Notes under the pieces: generated by a model
Databases searched by the model: none
What the model was told of the DNA's origin: nothing
Seen by the model: only the letters and a program-made list of their open reading frames with translations
Assembly: GCF_002211445.1 (NCBI RefSeq)
Contig: NZ_LSTO01000001.1
Coordinates: 3,125,322-3,162,439 of the forward strand
Source: Noviherbaspirillum denitrificans
GTDB lineage: Bacteria > Pseudomonadota > Gammaproteobacteria > Burkholderiales > Burkholderiaceae_D
Direction: 5' to 3'
Length of the DNA: 37,118 nucleotides
Translations under genes and position numbers: made by a program
Part shown: piece after piece, positions 7,706 through 16,113 of the stretch
Layout: each line of letters begins with the position of its first letter
How positions within the stretch are numbered: position 1 is the first letter of the stretch

Positions 7706-10666
7706 ATGCTGTTGACTCGCAAAGGGCAGCCGGGACAGCGCTCGCCCAACCGTTTCAGTGCCAGCCTTGCTGAAAGCCTTTCACGCGCACTGCCGACCAT
7801 GGACAGGCGTACCTTCCTCAAGCGTTCCGGCATCGGTATCGCAGGCGGCGTCGCGATTTCTCAACTGAACCTGATCGAGAAAGCCAGGGCGGCCGAAGAT
7901 AAGCCGGCAGCCGGCGCCAAGGTCGAGGTCAGGCGCACCGTCTGCACCCATTGCTCGGTCGGCTGCGCGGTTGACGCCGTGGTCGAGAACGGCGTTTGGA
8001 CACGGCAGGAGCCGGTTTTCGATTCGCCGATCAACCTCGGCGCCCACTGTGCGAAGGGCGCGGCCTTGCGCGAGCACGGCCACGGCGAGTATCGGCTCAA
8101 GTACCCGATGAAACTGGTCAACGGGAAATACCAGCGCATCAACTGGGACGAGGCGCTCAATGAAATCTCGGCCCGCATGCTCGACATCAGGAAAGCAAGC
8201 GGACCGGACGCGATGTTCTTCATCGGCTCGTCCAAGCACAACAACGAGCAAGCGGCGCTGCTGCGCAAGTGGGTATCGTTCTTCGGCACCAACAACACCG
8301 ACCACCAGGCGCGCATCTGCCACTCGACGACCGTCGCCGGCGTCGCCAATACCTGGGGCTATGGCGCGATGACCAACAGCTACAACGATATGCAGAACGC
8401 CAAGGCGATCATGTATATCGGCTCCAACGCCGCCGAAGCGCATCCGGTCTCAATGCTGCACATGCTGCACGCGAAGGAGAATGGCACCCGGGTGATTGTG
8501 GTCGATCCCCGCTACACCCGCACCGCCGCCAAGTCCGACCAGTACGTCCGCATCCGCTCGGGCTCCGACATCCCCTATCTGTACGGCATGCTGTACCACA
8601 TCTTCCAGAATGGATGGGAAGACAAGAAATACATCAATGACCGCGTGTATGGCATGGACAAGGTCCGCGAGGAAGTCATGAAGTGGACTCCGGACAAGGT
8701 GCAGGAAGCCTGCGGCGTGCCGGAAGCGGAAGTCCGCCAGGCCGCCGAGACGATGGCGAAGAACAAGCCTTCCACCGTGGTCTGGTGCATGGGCCAGACC
8801 CAGCACACGATCGGTAATGCGATGGTGCGCGCCTCGTGCATCCTGCAGCTTGCGCTCGGCAATGTCGGCATTTCCGGCGGCGGCACCAACATCTTCCGCG
8901 GCCACGACAATGTGCAGGGCGCGACCGACGTCGGCCCCAACCCCGACTCCCTGCCCGGCTACTACGGCCTGTCGACCGGCGCCTGGAAGCACTGGGCAAC
9001 GGTGTGGGGCGTGGACTATGAGTGGATCAAGAAGCAGTATGCGTCGCAGGCGATGATGGAAAAGTCGGGTACGACGGTTTCGCGCTGGGTGGACGCTGTG
9101 CTGGAAAAGAATGAATTGATCGACCAGGACCAGAACGTGCGCGGACTGGTGTTCTGGGGCCACGCGCCGAACTCGCAGACGCGCGGCCTGGACATGAAGA
9201 AGGCGCTCGACAAGCTGGACCTGCTGGTCGTGATCGATCCCTACCCGTCGGCGACGGCGGCGATGGCAGCGATGACGGTGGACGGCCAGCAGCTCAACCC
9301 GAACCGCGCGGTCTACCTGTTGCCTGCCGCAACCCAGTTCGAGACGGCAGGATCGGTGACTGCTTCCAACCGTTCGCTGCAATGGCGGGAGAAGGTAATC
9401 GAGCCGCTGTTCGAATCGCGCACCGACCAGATGATCATGTACCAGCTGGCCGAGAAGCTCGGCTTCGGCAAGGAGCTGGTCGCCAAGCTCAAGCTGGTGC
9501 CCGGCAAGGGCGGCATGATGGAGCCGGAGCCGGAATCGATGCTGCGCGAAATCAACCGCGGCACCTGGACTATCGGCTACACCGGGCAGTCACCCGAGCG
9601 GCTGAAGGCGCACATGCGCAACATGCACCTGTTCGATGTGAAGACCCTGAAGTGCAAGGGCGGCAAGGATCCGGCCACCGGCTATGACCTGACAGGCGAT
9701 TACTTCGGCCTGCCGTGGCCGTGCTACGGCACGCCGGAACTCAAGCATCCCGGCTCGGCCAACCTGTACGACACGACCAAGCATGTGATGGATGGCGGCG
9801 GCTGCTTCCGCGCCAACTTCGGCGTCGAACGCGACGGCGTCAACCTGTTGGCGGAGGATGGCGTGCATTCGGTCGGCTCCGACATCACGACCGGCTATCC
9901 GGAATTCGATCACATCCTCCTGAAGAAGCTCGGCTGGTGGGACGACCTGACCGAGGAAGAAAAGAAGGCGGCCGAGGGCAAGAACTGGAAGACCGACCTG
10001 TCCGGCGGCATCCAGCGTGTCTGCCTGAAGGTGCACGGTGTGCATCCCTTCGGCAATGCCAAGGCGCGCGCCCTGGTCTGGAACTTCCCCGATCCTGTTC
10101 CGCTGCACCGCGAACCGCTGTACAGCACCAAGCCGGACCTGGTCGCGAAGTATCCGACGCACGATGACAAGATGGCGTTCTGGCGATTGCCCACGCTGTA
10201 CAAGTCGGTGCAGCAGAAGAACGTCGAAGCCAAGCTGTACGAGAAATTCCCGATCATCCTGACTTCCGGACGTCTGGTCGAGTATGAAGGCGGCGGCGAG
10301 GAAACGCGTTCCAATCCGTGGCTGGCCGAACTGCAGCAGGATTCCTTTGTCGAGATCAACCCGCAGGCCGCCAGCCAGCGCGGTATTCGCAACGGCGAGT
10401 ATGTGGTGGTCAGCACACCGACCGGGGCGCGGTTGAAGGTGAAGGCGCTGGTGACGCCGCGCGTCGGCCCGGATACGGCATTCATGCCCTTCCACTTCTC
10501 GGGCTGGTGGCAGGGCAAGGACCTGCTCCCGTTCTACCCGGAGGGCGCGGCGCCGGTGGTGCGCGGCGAGGCGGTCAATACGGCGACCACCTACGGCTAC
10601 GACTCGGTCACCATGATGCAGGAAACGAAGACCACGATCTGCAATATCGAACGTTTCACCGCCTGA
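7706..10666 (+). CDS. fdhA: Formate dehydrogenase catalytic (alpha) subunit, Tat-exported, Cys-type
   Basis: This is a Mo/W-bis-MGD oxidoreductase of 986 residues from the ATG at 7706. AGGGAG at 7694-7699 sits 6 bases before it, whereas the in-frame ATG at 7700 directly abuts that site. The Tat motif DRRTFLKRSGIGIAGG has its arginines at residues 34-35, after an unusually long leader. The [4Fe-4S] motif CTHCSVGC starts at Cys80, with its last Cys in GAHCAKG. The active-site segment ARICHSTTVAG places Cys205, codon TGC, where selenocysteine occurs in E. coli FdnG, with the conserved His next to it. The C-terminal MGD-binding domain is complete. It should oxidise formate to CO2 in the periplasm and pass electrons to the Fe-S subunit encoded 12 bp downstream. 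Confidence 0.95.
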   Translation: MLLTRKGQPGQRSPNRFSASLAESLSRALPTMDRRTFLKRSGIGIAGGVAISQLNLIEKARAAEDKPAAGAKVEVRRTVCTHCSVGCAVDAVVENGVWTRQEPVFDSPINLGAHCAKGAALREHGHGEYRLKYPMKLVNGKYQRINWDEALNEISARMLDIRKASGPDAMFFIGSSKHNNEQAALLRKWVSFFGTNNTDHQARICHSTTVAGVANTWGYGAMTNSYNDMQNAKAIMYIGSNAAEAHPVSMLHMLHAKENGTRVIVVDPRYTRTAAKSDQYVRIRSGSDIPYLYGMLYHIFQNGWEDKKYINDRVYGMDKVREEVMKWTPDKVQEACGVPEAEVRQAAETMAKNKPSTVVWCMGQTQHTIGNAMVRASCILQLALGNVGISGGGTNIFRGHDNVQGATDVGPNPDSLPGYYGLSTGAWKHWATVWGVDYEWIKKQYASQAMMEKSGTTVSRWVDAVLEKNELIDQDQNVRGLVFWGHAPNSQTRGLDMKKALDKLDLLVVIDPYPSATAAMAAMTVDGQQLNPNRAVYLLPAATQFETAGSVTASNRSLQWREKVIEPLFESRTDQMIMYQLAEKLGFGKELVAKLKLVPGKGGMMEPEPESMLREINRGTWTIGYTGQSPERLKAHMRNMHLFDVKTLKCKGGKDPATGYDLTGDYFGLPWPCYGTPELKHPGSANLYDTTKHVMDGGGCFRANFGVERDGVNLLAEDGVHSVGSDITTGYPEFDHILLKKLGWWDDLTEEEKKAAEGKNWKTDLSGGIQRVCLKVHGVHPFGNAKARALVWNFPDPVPLHREPLYSTKPDLVAKYPTHDDKMAFWRLPTLYKSVQQKNVEAKLYEKFPIILTSGRLVEYEGGGEETRSNPWLAELQQDSFVEINPQAASQRGIRNGEYVVVSTPTGARLKVKALVTPRVGPDTAFMPFHFSGWWQGKDLLPFYPEGAAPVVRGEAVNTATTYGYDSVTMMQETKTTICNIERFTA

Positions 10667-10678
10667 CGGAGTGACGAC

Positions 10679-11305
10679 ATGGCAAGGATGAAATTCATTT
10701 GTGACTCGGAACGCTGCATCGAGTGCAACAGCTGCGCGACTGCGTGCAAGAACGAGAACGAGGTGCCGTGGGGTGTCAACCGCCGGCGCGTGGTCACCAT
10801 CAACGACGGCGTCGTCGGGCAGGAAAAGACCATCTCGGTCGCCTGCATGCATTGTTCCGATGCGCCATGCATGGCGGTCTGCCCGGTCGACTGCTTCTAC
10901 CGCACCGACGAGGGCGTGGTGCTGCACAACAAGGATGCCTGCATCGGCTGCGGTTACTGCTCCTATGCCTGCCCGTTCGGCGCGCCGCAGTTCCCGTCGA
11001 GCGGCACCTTCGGCCTGCGCGGCAAGATGGACAAGTGCACCTTCTGCGCGGGCGGCCCGGAAGAAAACGGCTCGAAAGCGGAATTCGAGAAGTATGGCCG
11101 CAACCGCCTGGCCGAAGGCAAGCTGCCGGCTTGCGCAGAAATGTGCTCGACCAAGGCACTGCTGGGCGGCGATGGCGACGTGGTTGCGGAAATCTTCCGC
11201 ACCCGGGTGATCCATCGCGGCAAGGGCAGCGAGGTATGGGGATGGGGCACCGCCTACGGCAAGGCGCCCAACCAGGCAACCTCACCGACGGGGAAAAAAT
11301 CATGA
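10679..11305 (+). CDS. fdhB: Formate dehydrogenase iron-sulfur (beta) subunit
   Basis: This 208-residue electron-transfer subunit has four cysteine groups: CIECNSCATACKNE at the N-terminus, CMHCSDAPCMAVCP, CIGCGYCSYACPFG, and CTFC with CAEMC. This is the standard set for four [4Fe-4S] clusters of the FdnH/DmsB type. No signal peptide or C-terminal membrane helix is visible, unlike E. coli FdnH, so it is probably carried across the membrane with the Tat-tagged catalytic subunit. GGAG lies 7 bases before the ATG at 10679. The stop overlaps the next start codon (ATGA). Confidence 0.94.
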   Translation: MARMKFICDSERCIECNSCATACKNENEVPWGVNRRRVVTINDGVVGQEKTISVACMHCSDAPCMAVCPVDCFYRTDEGVVLHNKDACIGCGYCSYACPFGAPQFPSSGTFGLRGKMDKCTFCAGGPEENGSKAEFEKYGRNRLAEGKLPACAEMCSTKALLGGDGDVVAEIFRTRVIHRGKGSEVWGWGTAYGKAPNQATSPTGKKS

Positions 11306-11529
11306 AGCGCGCTACCCTGCTCCTCGCATCCGCCACGCTGCTAGTCGCGTGCGGCGAACCCAACCAGTCCAAGTCCACCGGCAACACCAACCGCGGCGAT
11401 ACCGCAGCCTGGCAAGGGGCGAACAACCCGCATGTGGTGAAGGGCTGGAATCCCGGCAACCAGGGAAGCTGGGAAAACCAGATCCGCTCGCGGGGCCAGT
11501 TGCAGAACGAGTACACGAAGACGAATTGA
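11302..11529 (+). CDS. Small lipoprotein within the formate dehydrogenase operon
   Basis: The ATG at 11302 overlaps the preceding stop by 4 bp, and a GGGGA site lies just upstream. The 75-residue product begins MKRATLLLASATLLVACGE, a short lipoprotein signal with lipobox LVAC (Cys17). A polar mature part follows, rich in Asn, Gln and Trp (PHVVKGWNPGNQGSWENQI). It would be membrane-anchored in the periplasm, where the catalytic subunit works. I recognise no family. Its place between the beta and gamma subunit genes suggests an assembly or accessory role, which is inference. Confidence 0.7.
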   Translation: MKRATLLLASATLLVACGEPNQSKSTGNTNRGDTAAWQGANNPHVVKGWNPGNQGSWENQIRSRGQLQNEYTKTN

Positions 11530-11559
11530 GGCGGCGTCCGCCCCAGGAGGGACAACGTG

Positions 11560-12687
11560 ATGAACCGAAGAATTGCCGCCCTGGCCTTTACCGCGATGCT
11601 GGCAGCGTCCGCCGTGAACGCGCAGACGGCGCCTGCACCCGCACCGGCTCCAGCCGCCGCCTTGCCGAATGTAGAGTCGCAGGACATCCTCAAGCAGAAT
11701 CAGGCTGAACGCACGCGCGACCAGCCCGGCAACAATGCGCCGGTATGGCGCGAAGTGGTGAGCGGCGCGCAGCACTATTCCAGCCTCCCGGCGCCGGAAG
11801 CCGGTGTGCTGATCCAGCCCGCTGCCCGCTTCATCGGACAGGACCGCGCGACCACGGCCGGAGAAGCGTGGCGCCGCTACCGCAACGGCCCGCTGACCGC
11901 GATCGGCGCCGGATTCATCCTCGCTGCGCTGGCGATCCTGGCGCTGCTGTACTCTATCTTCGGCAAGATCCGGAACAAGGAAGCGCCGACCGGCCGTCGC
12001 ATCGAACGCTTCACACCTGCCGAGCGCGCGGTGCACTGGACGGTGGCGATCAGCTTTGTCGTGCTGGCCGTCTCCGGACTGGTGATGCTGTTCGGCCGTT
12101 ACATCCTGCTGCCCGTGATCGGCCACACGCTGTTCGGCTGGCTGACCTATGCACTGAAGACCGCGCACAACTTCGTCGGGCCGCTGTTTACCGTCTCGAT
12201 CATCGTGTTCTTCGTCATGTATGTCCGCGACAACGTGCCGGCGGCGTACGACATCCGCTGGCTGATGCGCTTCGGCGGACTATTCGGCGGCAGGGGCGCT
12301 ACGGAACCGAGTTCCGGACGTTTCAATGCCGGTGAAAAGATCTGGTTCTGGGGCGGCCTCGTCGTACTCGGCCTCATCATCAGTGCGTCCGGCTTCGTGC
12401 TCGACATGCTGGTGCCCGGCATCGCCTACACGCGCGCCAATATGCAGCTCACCCACATCATCCACCTGCTGGCGACAACGCTGATGACGGCGGGCGCGCT
12501 TGGGCATATCTACCTCGGCACGCTCGGCATGGAAGGCGCGTACGACGCGATGCGGCACGGTTATGTCGACGACACCTGGGCCAAGGAGCATCACGACCTT
12601 TGGTACGACCAGGTGCAGCGCGGCGAAATTCCGCGCGTTCGTTCGCAGCAAGGTCCGGATGGCACGCCGTCACCTGTCAAGGTATGA
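11560..12687 (+). CDS. fdhC: Formate dehydrogenase cytochrome b (gamma) subunit
   Basis: AGGAGG at 11545-11550 precedes both the ATG at 11560 and a GTG at 11557; the ATG is preferred. The 375-residue protein starts with a cleavable-looking signal (MNRRIAALAFTAMLAASAVNAQ) and a periplasmic, Pro/Ala-rich segment. One helix follows (GPLTAIGAGFILAALAILAL), then the four-helix cytochrome b556 domain from about residue 145. Candidate haem ligands are the His residues in ERAVHWTVAISF, LKTAHNFVGPL and LTHIIHLLATTLM. It should anchor the enzyme and pass electrons to quinone. Compared with the short E. coli FdnI it has a long N-terminal extension, as in other Fdh gamma subunits of this cluster type. 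Confidence 0.93.
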   Translation: MNRRIAALAFTAMLAASAVNAQTAPAPAPAPAAALPNVESQDILKQNQAERTRDQPGNNAPVWREVVSGAQHYSSLPAPEAGVLIQPAARFIGQDRATTAGEAWRRYRNGPLTAIGAGFILAALAILALLYSIFGKIRNKEAPTGRRIERFTPAERAVHWTVAISFVVLAVSGLVMLFGRYILLPVIGHTLFGWLTYALKTAHNFVGPLFTVSIIVFFVMYVRDNVPAAYDIRWLMRFGGLFGGRGATEPSSGRFNAGEKIWFWGGLVVLGLIISASGFVLDMLVPGIAYTRANMQLTHIIHLLATTLMTAGALGHIYLGTLGMEGAYDAMRHGYVDDTWAKEHHDLWYDQVQRGEIPRVRSQQGPDGTPSPVKV

Positions 12688-12698
12688 AGGAGAATCCG

Positions 12699-13025
12699 AT
12701 GCGCATCGCACTCGTATTGACCGCCCTGTTGCTTGGCATGGGCAGCGCCGTCGCCAAGCTGCCGCCGCAATCGCCGGAAGCCGCCGCGACAGCCGCGGCG
12801 GCGAAGGACAAGGCCGCATGGGGTGAAAAGGTTGCCGCCTACAAGCTCTGCCAGGCGCAGGACCGCGTGGCCAAGCAATACCACAAGACCAAGGAGGGCG
12901 CGCCGAAGCAGACGGTGGAAACGCCCGCCTGCGCGGATCCCGGTCCTTATGTGCCAAGCGCAGCAGCGCCTGCTCCTGAGGCGGCCGCACCCGCTGCCCA
13001 GGCCGCCGCCCCGACGAAGAAGTGA
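12699..13025 (+). CDS. Small exported protein with Ala/Pro-rich tail, formate dehydrogenase operon
   Basis: The start at 12699 has AAGGAG just upstream, which overlaps the end of the gamma subunit gene. The 108-residue product has a signal peptide (MRIALVLTALLLGMGSAVA), an Ala/Lys-rich helical stretch, a middle part with two cysteines (YKLCQAQDRV and ETPACADPGPY), and a low-complexity tail of Ala, Pro and Lys. The two Cys may form a disulfide in the periplasm. It is in the same operon, 11 bp after the gamma subunit. I know of no function for it. Confidence 0.72.
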   Translation: MRIALVLTALLLGMGSAVAKLPPQSPEAAATAAAAKDKAAWGEKVAAYKLCQAQDRVAKQYHKTKEGAPKQTVETPACADPGPYVPSAAAPAPEAAAPAAQAAAPTKK

Positions 13026-13052
13026 ACCTGACCAACGAGCCGAAAGCACGCC

Positions 13053-13895
13053 ATGCCCCGCCGCCCGCACATGACCAACGCCAGCGCTCCCCTGACCCGA
13101 GAGGTGGAGGCGATGGATGAGCGCGGGCGCCTGTCCCTGATCTCGATCCCGGCGGAACGGCCGCTCACCGTCTATGTGGACAAGCGGGAACTGGTCACGC
13201 TGATGACGCTGGGCGCCGCGCCCGAAGCGCTGACCCTCGGCTACCTGCGCAACCAGCGGCTGGTCGCCTCGATCGACGAGGTGGAATCGATCACGGTCGA
13301 CTGGGATGTCGATGCGGTCGCGGTGAAGACAGTATCGGGCATCGCCGGCATCGAGGAACGGACTGCGCGCAAGGTCGTCACCACCGGCTGCGGACAGGGA
13401 TCCGTGTTCGGCGGGCTAATGGACGAAATCGACCGCATCGTGTTGCCGCCGGATGCGCGGCTGCGGCAGTCGGTGCTGTACCGCGTGGTCGACACGGTCC
13501 GTACCTACCAGTCCATCTACAAGCAGGCGGGCTCGGTGCACGGTTGCGCGCTGTTCACTGCTGACGGCGAATTGCTCTACTTCATCGAAGACGTGGGCCG
13601 CCACAATGCCGTCGATTCGATCGCCGGCATGATGTGGCTGGACGGTTTGACCGGCGAAGACAAGGTGTTTTACACCACCGGCCGGCTGACGTCCGAAATG
13701 GTGATCAAGGGTGCGCAGATGGGCATCCCCTTCCTGCTGTCGCGCTCCGGCACCACGCAGATGGGGCACATGGTCGCCGAACGGCTTTGCATGACGCTGC
13801 TGGCGCGCTGCACCGGCAAGCACTTCCTCGCGCTGACCGGCAAGGAAAGGCTGATCATGGAAACCCACCTCGCCGACGTGCTGCGCGTCGCCTGA
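13053..13895 (+). CDS. fdhD: FdhD, formate dehydrogenase sulfurtransferase
   Basis: This 280-residue cytoplasmic protein delivers sulfur from a cysteine desulfurase to the Mo/W-bis-MGD cofactor, which formate dehydrogenase needs for activity. Family features are VYVDKRELVTLMTLG, the active-site loop KVVTTGCGQGSVFG at about residue 110, SVHGCALFTADGELLYFIEDVGRHNAVDSI and FLLSRSGTTQMG. The loop has only one of the two cysteines of the E. coli CxxC motif; the second position is Gly. No strong ribosome binding site marks the start, and the ATG at 13071 is equally possible. It follows the small exported-protein gene by 27 bp and precedes the transporter genes by 6 bp. Confidence 0.93.
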   Translation: MPRRPHMTNASAPLTREVEAMDERGRLSLISIPAERPLTVYVDKRELVTLMTLGAAPEALTLGYLRNQRLVASIDEVESITVDWDVDAVAVKTVSGIAGIEERTARKVVTTGCGQGSVFGGLMDEIDRIVLPPDARLRQSVLYRVVDTVRTYQSIYKQAGSVHGCALFTADGELLYFIEDVGRHNAVDSIAGMMWLDGLTGEDKVFYTTGRLTSEMVIKGAQMGIPFLLSRSGTTQMGHMVAERLCMTLLARCTGKHFLALTGKERLIMETHLADVLRVA

Positions 13896-13901
13896 CCGGA
13901 C

Positions 13902-14609
13902 ATGCACCTGATCGACGCCGTCCACGCCGCCTTCTCCCTCCTGTTCTCCGGCGATGCCGAGCTGTGGCGGATCATCTGGGTATCCCTGAAAACCACGCTC
14001 GCCGCGCTCGTCATCGCGACCCCGCTCGCGGTGCTTGCCGGCTATGGCCTCGCCACCCATGCCTTTCGCGGCCGGCGCGTCGTGATCTGGCTGGTGCAGG
14101 CCACGCTGTCGCTGCCGACCGTGCTGGTCGGCCTGCTGCTTTACCTGATGCTGTCGCGCCAGGGGCCGCTGGGCGAGCTGCAGTGGCTGTTTTCGCAAAG
14201 CGGGATCATCGCCGGGCAAGTGCTGATCGCCTTGCCGCTGCTGACCGCCTTCTCGCTCGCCGCCACGCAGGCCGCCGATCCCCGCATTGCGGAGACCGCA
14301 GTCACGCTGGGCGCATCGCGCTGGGAAACCATGCTCACTGTGCTGCATGAAGTCCGCTTCGGCATCATGGCCGCCGTCATCAGCGGCTTCGGCCGCGTGA
14401 TTTCGGAAGTCGGTTGCGCGATCATGATCGGCGGGAATATTGCAGGCCAGACGCGCACCATGACCACCGCCATCGCGCTGCAAACAAGCAAGGGCGAATT
14501 CGCACAGGGCATCGCGCTAGGCATCGTGCTCGTCACGATTGCGTTGCTGATCAATGCCGCGCTCGTGTTTGCACAAGGCGACACCCAGACCGCAGGGAGA
14601 AGCGCATGA
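13902..14609 (+). CDS. tupB: Tungstate ABC transporter permease TupB
   Basis: This 235-residue inner-membrane protein has about five to six hydrophobic helices. The cytoplasmic-loop signature of a binding-protein-dependent permease is visible (EAxxxG form: AETAVTLGASRWETMLTVL, residues about 130-148). The sequence LSLPTVLVGLLLYLMLSRQGPLG is typical of TupB/anion permeases. It shares ATGA with the next gene and lies 6 bp after fdhD. With the ATPase and binding protein that follow it forms a complete importer. Assignment to tungstate rests on the TupA-type binding protein and on the formate dehydrogenase context. Confidence 0.88.
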   Translation: MHLIDAVHAAFSLLFSGDAELWRIIWVSLKTTLAALVIATPLAVLAGYGLATHAFRGRRVVIWLVQATLSLPTVLVGLLLYLMLSRQGPLGELQWLFSQSGIIAGQVLIALPLLTAFSLAATQAADPRIAETAVTLGASRWETMLTVLHEVRFGIMAAVISGFGRVISEVGCAIMIGGNIAGQTRTMTTAIALQTSKGEFAQGIALGIVLVTIALLINAALVFAQGDTQTAGRSA

Positions 14610-15283
14610 CCGCCATGCTCGAGGTGAGCGGCCTGAAGAAGCGGTTCGGCGAACGGCTGCTGTTCGACATCGACCGGCTGGTCTTGCGCCAGGGCGCCGC
14701 CTACACACTGACCGGGCTGAACGGTACCGGCAAAAGCACCCTGTTGCGCATTCTCGCCGGGCTGGAACCCGCCGAGCTGGCATCGGTGCGATTTCTCGAT
14801 ACGCCGGTCACGCTCGCTCCCTACCCCGGCTGCCTGCGCGATGCTGTCGTCTACGTGCATCAGCATCCGGTCATGTTCTCCACCTCGGTCGCCGACAACA
14901 TCGCATACGGCCTGAAGACGCGCGGGCTTGCCGCCGACGAAATCGCACGGCGTGTCGACGCAGCGATGGAATGGGCGGGGGTGGGACACCTGCGCAAGAG
15001 CAAGCCGGCCACGCTCTCCGGTGGCGAAAAGCAGCGCGTCGCACTGGCCCGTGCACATGTGCTCGAGCCACGGCTCCTGTTGCTCGACGAGCCCACCTCG
15101 AACCTTGACGGCGCCGCACGCGAACAGGTGATCGCGCTGATCCCTTCACTCGTCGCGGACGGACGCACGGTCGTCATGGCCTGCCACGACCGCGACCTGA
15201 TTTCCCTGCCCAACGTGGAGCGGTTGAAACTGCGCGACGGCCGCCTGCAGGCGCGCCAGAACCGGCTGCGAAAGGTCATTTGA
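14606..15283 (+). CDS. tupC: Tungstate ABC transporter ATP-binding protein TupC
   Basis: The ATG at 14606 overlaps the permease stop by 4 bp. The 225-residue ATPase has Walker A GLNGTGKST near residue 38, the Q-loop region VVYVHQHPVMFSTSV, signature LSGGEKQRVALARA, Walker B LLLLDEPTSNLD and the H-loop VMACHDRDL. All are intact, so it should energise uptake. The small size, without a C-terminal regulatory domain, agrees with TupC rather than ModC, which has a molybdate-binding C-terminal domain. Confidence 0.9.
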   Translation: MTAMLEVSGLKKRFGERLLFDIDRLVLRQGAAYTLTGLNGTGKSTLLRILAGLEPAELASVRFLDTPVTLAPYPGCLRDAVVYVHQHPVMFSTSVADNIAYGLKTRGLAADEIARRVDAAMEWAGVGHLRKSKPATLSGGEKQRVALARAHVLEPRLLLLDEPTSNLDGAAREQVIALIPSLVADGRTVVMACHDRDLISLPNVERLKLRDGRLQARQNRLRKVI

Positions 15284-15303
15284 TGAAAAGGCATTAACGA
15301 CGG

Positions 15304-16113
15304 ATGAAAACATTCCTGCAGGCCGTGCTGTCCCTTTCCCTGCTGTGGCTTGCGCCGGAAGGACTGGCGCAGCAAGTCCTCAAGCTCTCCACTACCACCA
15401 GCACGGAAAATTCCGGCCTGCTGAATTACCTGCTTCCCGCATTCGAATCGCAATCCGGATTGAAGGTGCAGGTCATCTCGGTCGGCACCGGCAAGGCACT
15501 GGAACTGGCGAAGAACGGCGACGTCGATGTCACGCTGGTCCACGCGCGGCCGGCGGAAGACCAGTTTGTCGCCCAAGGGTACGGCGTGGAGCGGCGCGAC
15601 GTCATGTACAACGACTTCATCATCGTCGGCCCGGCGTCCGATCCGGCCGGCATCAAGGGGACGAAGGATGTGCTCACCGCGTTCCGCAAAATCGTCCAGG
15701 TGAAGGCCCGCTTCATCTCGCGCGGCGACAATTCAGGCACCGACCAGATGGAACAGGCGTACTGGAAGAAGGCCGGGGTCAAGCCGGAGGGCGATGCGTA
15801 TGTGTCCGCCGGCCTCGGCATGGGTGAAGTGCTGAACATGGCTGCGGAGATGAAGGGATACACGCTGACAGACCGCGCCACCTATGTTGCCTACAAGGCC
15901 AGGACAGGACTTGTGATCGCGGTAGAAGGCGACCCCGCCATGTTCAATCCCTACGGCATCATCGCGGTCAATCCTGCGCGCCACAAAGGGGTCAATTTCA
16001 ACGGCGCGATGCAACTGATTCGCTGGATTACATCGGATGCCGGGCAGAAGCGAATCGCTGCGTTCCGTGTCGAAGGCCAGCAGTTGTTCTACCCCGGCGC
16101 CGCGCAGCGGTAA
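15304..16113 (+). CDS. tupA: Tungstate-binding periplasmic protein TupA
   Basis: This 269-residue exported protein has a signal peptide (MKTFLQAVLSLSLLWLAPEGLAQQ). The TupA anion-binding start LKLSTTTSTENSGLLNYLLP follows immediately. Further family segments are VGTGKALELAKNGDVDVTLVHA, the ISRGDNSGTDQMEQAYWK loop and FNPYGIIAVNP. TupA proteins bind tungstate very tightly and prefer it to molybdate. Its location at the end of a formate dehydrogenase operon suggests that the enzyme uses tungsten, or either metal. That is inference and needs metal analysis. Confidence 0.92.
   Translation: MKTFLQAVLSLSLLWLAPEGLAQQVLKLSTTTSTENSGLLNYLLPAFESQSGLKVQVISVGTGKALELAKNGDVDVTLVHARPAEDQFVAQGYGVERRDVMYNDFIIVGPASDPAGIKGTKDVLTAFRKIVQVKARFISRGDNSGTDQMEQAYWKKAGVKPEGDAYVSAGLGMGEVLNMAAEMKGYTLTDRATYVAYKARTGLVIAVEGDPAMFNPYGIIAVNPARHKGVNFNGAMQLIRWITSDAGQKRIAAFRVEGQQLFYPGAAQR

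Noticed and set aside
8318-8320. Selenocysteine in the formate dehydrogenase
   Set aside because: The codon at the active site is TGC (Cys), not TGA, so no SECIS element is needed.
9590-11215. Long minus-strand open frame opposite the formate dehydrogenase genes
   Set aside because: It is antisense to well-supported subunits, with no domain and a composition typical of a reverse-strand shadow.
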